Assembly (NCBI GenBank): GCA_018435055.1
Contig: JAHDOA010000038.1
Coordinates: 37,709 to 101,708 of the forward strand
Origin: Pelotomaculum sp.
GTDB taxonomy: Bacteria; Bacillota; Desulfotomaculia; Desulfotomaculales; Pelotomaculaceae
DNA length: 64,000 nucleotides
Direction: 5' to 3'
The notes beneath the pieces are model-generated. The model was not told where the DNA came from and did no database searches. It was given only the letters and a program-made list of their open reading frames with translations. Made by a program: the position numbers and the translations under genes. This document shows positions 23,271 to 31,749 of this stretch, piece by piece; the stretch's first letter is position 1, and each line of letters opens with the position of its first letter.

Positions 23271-24540
23271 ATGAGCAAGATCAGAAGTTATCCGGGATGG
23301 GCCGTGGCCCTGTTCCTGGCCCTGTTCGTCGCGGTGTGGCTGTTAGGCCCCCTGCCGGCGCGGGCGGCCGGGGGGTGGACCCGGGTGGACGATTCCAGCC
23401 TGGGGGAATTTACACTGGAAACCGTATTCGCAGTCTCGCCGACCGATGTCTGGGCCGGAGGCTCCAGCACATCTGGAGAAGACCATGTACATTATAACGG
23501 GGAAACCGGGGAAACCTCAAAGGGTGATATCCTAGGTTTAAGTCAAGTCTCCGACTTATGGGCGGCCGGGCCGAACGAGGTCTACGCCGTGGGTAAGTCA
23601 GGGCGTTATGGGTATATATTCAAATATAACGGGGATACCTGGTCGCAAGTATACAAGAGCGCCAAGAATGAATTCCTCTGGGGAGTATGGGGCAGCGGCC
23701 CCAACGACATTTATGCCGTGGGCAGCTCCGGAACTGTCGTCCATTATGACGGGACGGACTGGACGCCCATGGACAGCGGCACGACCGAATGCTTATACGG
23801 AATCTGGGGCAGCGGCCCGAACGATGTCTACGCCGTGGGCGACAGCGGAACTGTCGTCCATTATAAGGATGGACAATGGACAGCCGTGGACTTGAGCGGC
23901 GTCACGACCCAAACCCTTTACGGCGTCTGGGGCAGCGGCCCCGACAACATCTTCGCCGTGGGTGATTCAGGAACCATTCTCCATTATAACGGGACAGCCT
24001 GGACGGCCATGGACAGCGGTTCCACTAGTAACCTTAAGGGAGTCTGGGGCAGCGCCCTCAACGATGTCTACGCCGTGGGAGATTCAGGAATTATTCTCCA
24101 TTATAACGGGACAGCCTGGCGGGCCATGGACAACGGTATGGGCGCAGGACAATTAAAGGCAGTCTCCGGCAGCGGGAATGAGGTCTAAGCCGTGGGATTG
24201 AATAATGGCGCCGGTATAATTATCCGTCATACCGTTACGGCAGACGTGTTTGTCACCGGTGTCACCCTGTCACCGAAGACGCTCGCTCTGAACGCCGGTG
24301 AAACAGGCGGTCTGACAGCTACCCTCACCCCGCTCGACGCCACCGACCAGAGCGTGCAGTGGAGTTCCGGCGACGAATCCGTGGCCACGGTCGATGCCAA
24401 CGGCACGGTCACCGCGGTCTCCCCCGGTGATACCGCCATCACCGTCACCACGACCGACGGCGGCTTCACCGCCTCCTGCGCTGTGACCGTGAACACGGCC
24501 CCTTCTCCCATCGGAGCGCCTGTAATCACCCCGGACGGCG
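23271..24540 (+). pseudogene. Surface propeller-repeat protein with Big2 domain, interrupted by TAA and truncated
   Basis: ATG 23271 follows TTGGAGGAAAAAGTT. A signal peptide ends at PARAAG. At least six repeats follow with the form WGSGPNDVYAVGDSGTVVHY (about residues 60-300). At 24186-24188 the conserved Tyr codon of the repeat (NEVYAVG) is TAA. The frame then continues (AVGLNNGAG) into a Big2 Ig-like domain (about 24250-24500), where it stops making sense near 24540 at a junction with oppositely oriented sequence. So the gene has both a point stop and a lost 3' end. It would have been an extracellular adhesin or sensor-like protein. Confidence 0.75.
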
Positions 24541-25767
24541 GCTTCTCGAAGCGTTGACCGCTCTTTCCACGTTCGGGAGGATTCGTTTGATGCCGGCCTT
24601 TTTCAGGGCGTCGGTATAGCCTTCCGCCTCGGTGGCCCCGGCGATCTCCGCCCCCAGCATGAGATAAGACGCCGACAGAATATCGACCTCGCCCACCAAA
24701 GCGCCGTTCTCGTCCAGTTTCAGGGAACCATTTTTGTCATAGGCGCGGCTGAGCAGTTCGGTCACCAGGTTCCTGCCGTTGAAATCCCGGGGGTCGGCGC
24801 CGGCGGCGCAGAGGGCGCAGACAAAACGGAAGCCGTCCTTGGCGGAATTTTCATCTCCCCGCTGCTCCCGGTTACTCAAAATCTCTTCCAAACTGTCCAG
24901 ATAAGTCTTGCCGTCCTCGCCGGCCATCAGGGAATCCGAGACGGTATGGCCGTAATTGCACAGCATCCAGACTATCCAGTCCGTGCCGAATTGGTCTATA
25001 CGCTCGGAAAGCCCCACATATTTGCCGTTCTGTATCAGCCATATATTTTGATAATAGGAGATCATCTTGTCCAGAGCGGCCTTGACATACTCCTTAACGC
25101 CGGGGTAGACAGTGAAGGGCCGGTAGCGGTAGGAGGCGGTTTCGCCCGTTCCCAGCTGCAGGGCCAGCCAGTAGTCGCCGGCGGGGAGCGGCCCTACCAA
25201 AAAGCCAATGTCCTTTTCCCCATAGGCGGCGGTGGTGGGGACGGCGGCGACGGTAGTTTCCAGTAGCGTGCCAGCGACAGCCGTATCAGGCGTCCCGTTT
25301 GCCACGGCGGTCAGGTAGAATTTCACCGGCGTGTCGGCGGCCACCGTATTACCGAAGGCGGCGCCCAAATTCAGCCACTGGCGCGCTCCGGCATAACTGC
25401 CCCAATTGCTGGCCTCCAGGGATCTCGCCCCGGTGACGGAGGTCTCATTTACAGTGACCCAGACTTGGTTGGAAATATATCCTCCGATTTTGGCGTAAAA
25501 ACAGAGATAATATTGCCCGTAGGTCTCGTTCAAATAACCCAGGTTCAAAGCATCCTGGGAGATGGCAATGTCCAGCGCCGCGCCGGTTTTTCCTTCCAGT
25601 TTCTGATAAATTTTTTCATACGTACTGTCTTTGTTGTAGCCGTAATACCATTCTACCGCCTGGGGCGGGGCGCCGACCCCGGTTACATTCAGGGATATCG
25701 CCTCCCCTTCCGGCACCGTCAGCGCACTATACGGCGTCACAAAGGGATTGGGGGCATTTTCCTCCAC
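24541..25767 (-). pseudogene. Fragment of an alpha/alpha-toroid surface protein, N-terminal part
   Basis: Read on the minus strand, residues start inside a protein (EENAPNPFVTPYSALTVPEG), with no signal peptide or ribosome site. Two beta domains come first. Helical toroid repeats follow (about residues 225-400, with LIQNGKYVGLSERIDQFGTD and ALCAAGADPRDFNGRNLV), as in the intrinsic-factor-like protein at 12829. The end near 24550 is a breakpoint where toroid sequence passes into the Big2 region of the opposite strand. The missing second half of the toroid appears at 28440, so both pieces probably belong to one gene that has been broken apart. Confidence 0.7.
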
Positions 25768-26337
25768 ACAGTAAAAGTAAATGTTTTTTATTCAGTTTCA
25801 TCCCCCGTTCAGGTTACCGGACTTGCAGATGTAAAGTATATTACATCCCAGTCCAACACCACGATGGCCATTAAGTCCGACGGCACAGCCTGGGTTTGGG
25901 GTTACAACAACAGGGGCTGGAGTTTTGGTACCGGGACTAGCGGTAATAGCTCTGTGCCAATTCAGATATCGACAATTACAGGAGTTAAATTAATTCAAGT
26001 TGGTTGTGCTTTACTTGAGGATGGAACAGTCTGGACCTGGGGTTTTAATTACCATGGAGCGCTGGGCAACGGCAGCCTTGGCGATGAGCCGCTACCTGTA
26101 AAAATCTCCGACCCGGCCGGCGTCAAAGAACTATCCGCTGGAAGTTACCATATGCTGGCTTTAAAAGACGACGGCACGGTCTGGGGCTGGGGCATGAACG
26201 ATCGCGGACAACTGGGCGATGAAAATCTCGAAAACAAATTGATCCCCACCCAGATTAAACTGGCGCCGCCGGCAGTCAGTTCGGCCCCGGGGGCCGCTCC
26301 GGGTAGTGTAGAGCTGATTTTCACGGATGACGCGGCC
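25768..26337 (+). pseudogene. RCC1-repeat fragment with the start of a HID-type domain
   Basis: Starting abruptly at about 25768, the plus strand encodes RCC1-like repeats (SPVQVTGLADVKYITS, DGTVWTWGFNYHGALGNG, ALKDDGTVWGWGMNDRGQLG). A piece of the Shr-type haem/Hb-interacting (HID, formerly DUF1533) module follows (GSVELIFTDDA). At about 26337 it breaks off, just where related proteins continue with AWR. Neither a start nor an end of a gene is present. Confidence 0.7.
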
Positions 26338-26868
26338 CCGCCGCCACGAATTTCCAGGCCGGGAGGTTGTCCACGGAGGTGTAGGCCATTCTTGTCCGGC
26401 CGATTTCCATTTGTTCCACGGAGTTTGGCCGTTGCCCAACTGACCGTCAAAACCGCCTCCCCAGGCCCAGACCGTACCGTCGCCCGCCAACACATAAGAA
26501 GTGGTGTCTCCGGCTGCCACATGCTTTACTTCGCCGGGCAGGCCGGCAACTTGGAGGGGAGCAGTCTGTGATGTAGTGGTGCCGTCCCCTATCTGTCCGA
26601 ACAAGTTCCAGCCCCAGGCCCAGACCGTGCCGTCATTTTTCAGTGCCAGCATGTGATTGCGTTTGACTGAAATTTCCTTAACGTCGCTCAGCCCCACCAC
26701 CTGAACCGGTACGGAGCTGTTCTCTTTGGTACCGTTGCCCAGCTGCCCGAACTTATTTTGCCCCCAGGTCCAAACGGTGCCGTCATTCTTTAAGGCCACG
26801 CAGTGATTCATCCCGGCGGCAATCGTTTTTACATCTGTAAGCCCCACAACCTGGACAGGATAGCAGCT
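26338..26868 (-). pseudogene. RCC1-repeat fragment in opposite orientation
   Basis: On the minus strand from about 26868, RCC1 repeats begin in the same phase as the plus-strand fragment (PVQVVGLTDVKTIAAG, NDGTVWTWGQNKFGQLGNGT, DGTVWAWGWNLFGQIGDG). The sense is lost after GNGQ near 26420, and the junction with the plus-strand fragment lies near 26337. It faces the other RCC1 fragment head to head. The two are similar but not identical paralogous pieces. Confidence 0.68.
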
Positions 26869-28440
26869 ATTTACCGTGGGTCAGGTCGAAGTTGTCCACG
26901 CTGACGGAGGTCCTGGGCGCCAACGTGTCGTTATAGCCTTCCACCCGTATGTTTACCGTGACGTTTGCGGAACCGCCGCCTTCGCCGCCGCTTCCATTTG
27001 CAGCGCTCTGGGTGTAGGTGACAAACCGGGTGAAATGCTTGGTCCAGATCACCAGATCTGCTCCCACGTCTATCCTGCCGTCGCCTCCGGTTAACAGGGC
27101 GTCTCCGGCCGCTTGGCTGTCGGCGCTCATCACGTTGCTGATTCTGGTGAATTTGCCTCCCCGGTAATAGCCCGCGTCCTTGCCGGCCTGGCCGGGTACC
27201 AGTATCCGCACCGCTTTGTCAAAGGTCAGGGGCGTGTCGTCAAAGCCTATCTCAATAACTGAATTTACCGTGGCAGTCTTGCCGAAATCGGGAATCACCG
27301 CCACGCTGTCGTTGGACCTGACCGAGGGTACGTTTATGACGCCTGGCCAGGAAGCCGTCGCCGAGATTACCGTCCCGGCCGGGATCTCAACCCGGATCCG
27401 CCCCGCCGCGGTGTCCGCTTGTATGGTCAAATCCGCGGGCAAGGCGGCTGTTTTGCCCCCGCCCGCCACGGCCAACAGCGGGGCCAGGTTTATTCTGGCG
27501 CCGGTGACGCTCTCCGGAACTACAACAGTGGCGGCGGGGGTTAAGCGGTCCAAAGTGATGTCTTTCTGCTCGCCGGTTACCGTTACTTGCCCCGCGCTGA
27601 GCGCGGCCGGGCTTAGATGCACGCTTACGGGAAGCGAGTCGGCCATACCCGGTTCGGTTACAGCGCCGCCCTTGACCACGACGCTAACCGTGGTAAGGCT
27701 GTTGACGGCCTGGCCGGCCGTTCCCGATACGGTTACCAGGATGGTGTTGCCCGTGCCTTTGGTCACAGCGGCGCTCAGTCCCGGGGGAAGACCGGTCAGG
27801 ACGACGTCTTCGGCGGAGAGGCCGTCTTTCACCGTCCCCGTGACTACGTTTATGGTCCAGCTGTTGTCGCCGGCGGCGACAGCCGTATTCCCCGCGGCCA
27901 TGGTCACACTGGGGTCGATGGCCATCCCGGCTACCCTGACCGTCGGAACGTAGTGGGATAAATAAGTTTCCCGGGCATTGACGAAGCAGCTCTTGCCCGT
28001 ATACAATTCCACCAGCGCGCCCAACGTCTGATAGGTGGCCATTTGATTTTCGCTGTTGCTGTAATAACGTATGGCGCCGTTCTCGGTCTGCAGTCCCAGA
28101 AGCGCGGTGATCAGAGTGCCATAGTCTTCCTGCCAGACCTCGTTCTCCAGGTCCTCCGCCGTGGTGCCGAAGAGGACCAGGGCGTTGAGCATCACCGCCA
28201 TGCTGTTGGGACCGATGCCGTAATCATCGGCGGTAAGCGGCTCATCAAAGGAGCCTTCGCTGCTGGCTCCGGGCCAGCCCGAGTTCAGTCCGCCGTTGAC
28301 ATATTGATAGGTGGATACCAGATCCGCCATTTTGCCGATGGCTGCAGTGATGCGGGCGCCGTATTCATCGTCGTCCTGGAGAAAATAGAGGGGGTAGCTC
28401 ATCATGGCCAGCCAGTCGGTGGACATGATATCATCCGCAC
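26869..28440 (-). pseudogene. Fragment of an alpha/alpha-toroid surface protein, C-terminal part with DUF4430 start
   Basis: On the minus strand from about 28440, the frame begins inside toroid repeats (MSTDWLAMMSYPLYFLQ, GIGPNSMAVMLNALVLFG, NQMATYQTLGALVELYTGKS). Beta domains follow that are close paralogues of residues about 910-1110 of the protein at 34707 (RILVPGQAGKDAGY, VIWTKHFTRFVTYTQ). The beginning of a DUF4430 domain comes last (VNIRVEGYNDTLAPR, SVSVDNFDL). It ends at a breakpoint near 26869. Read after the fragment at 25767-24541 it would restore a toroid-plus-DUF4430 protein, an intrinsic-factor-like layout in one chain. Confidence 0.7.
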
Positions 28441-31400
28441 ATGTTGGCCCTGAAATCCTACACAGACCGGTTTAATGACGGGCCCCCGTGGGATTATATG
28501 GATTACGAAGCGTCGATAAGAATATGTGTGGGGCAGGAGACAGTGACTGAGCGTTCGGCCGGCGGCTTCTGCAAATGGGTAAACGAGGTTGATATCGTAT
28601 TGTTACAACAGGAAGAAGGTACCCCGCCGGCCCTCAGTGCAGATAGCACGAACAACAACATCGGCCAGCCGGTAGATATCACCTTCACCGATGATGAAGC
28701 CTGGCGGACTGCCATCAGCGGGATCACCATCAACGGCACACCTTTGACCGGTGAGCAGTACACGGTGAGCCCGGGTAGCATCAACCTTGCCGCCGATGTG
28801 TTTAGCACAGCTGGCGACTATAGTATAGTAGTTACGGCCAGCGGGTACAGCGACGTTGCGGTAACGCAGACCATCAATGGGTCTTCATCTCTTACCATCA
28901 ACACCAGGGAAGAACTTCTCGCCTTTGCGGCAGCTGTGAACAGTGGCGATACATTTGAGGGCCGGACCGTCGTTCTTGGCGGCGACATCGCCCTGGATGA
29001 AGACGGCCTCTATACTACGGCGGATGAGTACTTCCAGGATGGCAGCCCGGACTATTCCGGCACCTTCAACGTGCCCACCGTTGCCGGCGCGGCCGAGATT
29101 TGGACGCCCATCGGCACCAGCACAAACCAGTTCAGGGGCGCCTTTGACGGCGGCGGCTACACTATCAGCGGCCTTTATACCAATGTAAACGCTTCCTACC
29201 AGGGGCTTTTCGGCTATATTGGACCGGGCGGCGCCGTCAAAAACATCACGGTTTCCGGCGTGGTTGCCGGCATACAATACGTGGGCGGCATTGCGGGCTT
29301 TATAAACGGCGGCGCCATTGAAAACGCTGCGAACCGCGCGGTTATTTACGCCTCCGGCGGAGCCAGCCCGGGCGGCAGCGGAACCAGCAGGATCGGCCAT
29401 GTGGGCGGCATCGTCGGCATGGGAACGGGTACGTCGAGCGCCCCCGTGACCATCACCGGCTGCGCCAACTACGGCACGGTTACGGCGTCCAACTGCAACC
29501 AGGGCGGACGGGCCGGCGGCATCGCGGGCATCTTTGACCTCGCGGGAGATTACGCCACCATTTCCGGGTGCTGCAATGCGGCCGACATCAAGGCCTATCA
29601 GTATGCCGGCGGCATTGTGGGCGGTCAGTTCGCCAACAATGTCACCATCAGCGCCTGTTACAACACCGGGAATGTTACCGGCACCTCTTCCGGCAAGACC
29701 TATGCCGGCGGCATCACGGGCAAGAGCTGCGGCCCTATTGTGAATTGCTACAACACGGGCAGCATTGTCTCTACGGCGACTTCCGGCAACATACCCACCC
29801 GTTTTGCCGGCATTGCGGGCGAAACTCAGAACAGCACCGCCACCATCACAAACTGCTACAGCATCGGGCAGGTGTTATACGCCTCCACCATCGGCACCAG
29901 CGGAAACATTGTCGGCAGCCAGGCGGTCAGCCCTGTCAACTGCTATTACCTCAGCGCCACCGCCCTTCCAGGAGCGGGAGACAGCAGCACCACCACAGCC
30001 AGGACCGAAGAGGAACTGCAAGGGCCGGCCATGCCCGCCGCTCTGGGCTCTGCCTTCGCCTATGACAGCAATGGTTACAACGGCGGTTATCCGGTGCTGG
30101 CCTGGCAGAACGGGTCAGGCCCCGGACCGGTTGCCCACACCATCACGCTTAGCTTCGACAGCGCGCTGGCGAACGTATCCGCCTCAGCAGCCGAGGCTGA
30201 GCCGGGCGAGACCGTGACCATTACTATCTCGGACCTGGCAGCCGGCAAGCGGGTGCAGAGCGTTGCCGTCATTGACGCCAACAGCATCGCCTATCCCGTG
30301 ACCACGGTAACAGAAAACGCATCCTACACCTTCACCATGGGCTCCAGTGCGGTCACCGTCACGGCGCTCTTTGAAAACGCCGGTGCGGGCGGGGATCCCT
30401 ATGCCTTTACTGTGGATCCCGGCATCGACCCCATCTGGACCGTGAGCGTGAGTTCATCCGGCCTGGAAGAGGGTGAGATCGCTGCCGGTTCCACCGTGAC
30501 CGTCACGGTAACCCGCATGGAAGGCGCTATCACAGCCTCCCTGGAGGGCATTGCCGTCAGGGATGCGGGCAACGGGACGGTTTCCACGGAAACCATCTCC
30601 ACCACCTCGGGTGGATACAATACGATCAGCGGCGGCGTGTACACCTTTACCATGCCGGAAAGCGCCGTGACCATAGATCTTCAAGTAGTATATGCGGATC
30701 TGTCCGTTTATATCCAGACCGGTGAGAACGGGACGCCCGCCCTGGTCAAAACATACAGCCGGGAGGAAATGATTGCTCTTGCCGGAGAGCAAACCATCTA
30801 TTACACCGGCTATGACAGGTATCCCACCGCGGTCATCGGCAAGGCGGCCCAGGCCGTCAGGCTGACAGACCTGCTGGATAATGCCGGCGTCAGTTTTGGA
30901 GAGGGTCAGACCCTTAAGCTGAACGCGCTGGATGAGTCCACCCGCACTTACGCATACACGTCCCTTTACGGGGCAGACCGTTACTACTATCCCAACATCG
31001 CCGCGGAGGAAAACAAAGCCGCGGGCAAGACGCCCATCGACGCCATGCTCGTGATCAAGGGGTACCAGAAGCGGTTTATCGAGTTTGAAGCTGGTCAGGA
31101 CATTGACGATATGGTGTGCGACACCCTGAATGCCTACCGCTTCGTCTACGGCCAGACCGAGACACAATTCAACGGCGGGACGCCCTTGATCGAAAATGCG
31201 ACCGTCGGCGACTTCCTGAAGTACACCTGTGCCATTACCATCATTACGCCTGAGACGGGCAACCCCAAATACACGGTTGATCCCGTGGCGGACGAGTCGG
31301 TTTACGAAACGGGCGAGACAGGTGGAATCAAAACCATGACCGTCAAGACCGGCGTCAGTGGCCTGAAATATTTCGGCGCGCAGATCACTCCGGTTTTCGA

Positions 31401-31599
31401 GCATGCCGGAAAGGAAGCCGTGGTCTTTACCCACCTGCGCGACGGCGTACAGCTTAGCCTCAACGTCACCAAAGCGGACTTTGACCTGGTCGGCCAGGCC
31501 CAATCCGGCTTCAACGTCGAGGCCGGGGATATCGTAAGGGTCTATATGGTGGATGACCTGACCAACGACACGAATTTTAACCCGACCCTGCTGCAGTAG
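28441..31599 (+). CDS. Large surface protein with GLUG repeats, 5' end missing
   Basis: The first codons (MLALKSYTDRFND) align inside the protein at 34707 (LLALKSGEFEDKN, about residue 157), and there is no ribosome site or signal peptide. The true N-terminus is therefore lost at a breakpoint near 28440. What remains has 1052 residues: a HID/DUF1533-like domain (about 60-140, FTDDEAWRTAISGITING); GLUG-type adhesin repeats (about 275-490, AGGIVGGQ, GGIAGFINGGAIENAANRA); beta domains; a module with AVRLTDLLDNAGVSF (about 755-930); and a C-terminal module (about 940-1052) shared with the protein at 31750. It is an extracellular adhesin-like protein without a visible wall anchor. Confidence 0.75.
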   Translation: MLALKSYTDRFNDGPPWDYMDYEASIRICVGQETVTERSAGGFCKWVNEVDIVLLQQEEGTPPALSADSTNNNIGQPVDITFTDDEAWRTAISGITINGTPLTGEQYTVSPGSINLAADVFSTAGDYSIVVTASGYSDVAVTQTINGSSSLTINTREELLAFAAAVNSGDTFEGRTVVLGGDIALDEDGLYTTADEYFQDGSPDYSGTFNVPTVAGAAEIWTPIGTSTNQFRGAFDGGGYTISGLYTNVNASYQGLFGYIGPGGAVKNITVSGVVAGIQYVGGIAGFINGGAIENAANRAVIYASGGASPGGSGTSRIGHVGGIVGMGTGTSSAPVTITGCANYGTVTASNCNQGGRAGGIAGIFDLAGDYATISGCCNAADIKAYQYAGGIVGGQFANNVTISACYNTGNVTGTSSGKTYAGGITGKSCGPIVNCYNTGSIVSTATSGNIPTRFAGIAGETQNSTATITNCYSIGQVLYASTIGTSGNIVGSQAVSPVNCYYLSATALPGAGDSSTTTARTEEELQGPAMPAALGSAFAYDSNGYNGGYPVLAWQNGSGPGPVAHTITLSFDSALANVSASAAEAEPGETVTITISDLAAGKRVQSVAVIDANSIAYPVTTVTENASYTFTMGSSAVTVTALFENAGAGGDPYAFTVDPGIDPIWTVSVSSSGLEEGEIAAGSTVTVTVTRMEGAITASLEGIAVRDAGNGTVSTETISTTSGGYNTISGGVYTFTMPESAVTIDLQVVYADLSVYIQTGENGTPALVKTYSREEMIALAGEQTIYYTGYDRYPTAVIGKAAQAVRLTDLLDNAGVSFGEGQTLKLNALDESTRTYAYTSLYGADRYYYPNIAAEENKAAGKTPIDAMLVIKGYQKRFIEFEAGQDIDDMVCDTLNAYRFVYGQTETQFNGGTPLIENATVGDFLKYTCAITIITPETGNPKYTVDPVADESVYETGETGGIKTMTVKTGVSGLKYFGAQITPVFEHAGKEAVVFTHLRDGVQLSLNVTKADFDLVGQAQSGFNVEAGDIVRVYMVDDLTNDTNFNPTLLQ

Positions 31600-31619
31600 A
31601 TGTCGCAGCAGCTAAGGAG

Positions 31620-31649
31620 GAGGCGCGTGGAGGCTTTCCCCCGCGCCTC
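31620..31649 (+). terminator. Probable terminator after the GLUG-repeat gene
   Basis: GAGGCGCG (31620-31627) pairs with CGCGCCTC (31642-31649) and is followed by ATTTCCTCATTT. The T-run is weak. Confidence 0.55.
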
Positions 31650-31749
31650 ATTTCCTCATTTATATTGAGGATTGAGAGATGTGGTGGCAACAGAAAGGAG
31701 CCGGAACACAGTGGCTGATGAATATTAATAACGGAAGGAGATCAAATTC

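Noticed and set aside
28441..28443. ATG 28441 as a true start codon
   Set aside because: No ribosome site or signal peptide, and the first residues align in the middle of the paralogue at 34707; it only happens to lie at the breakpoint.
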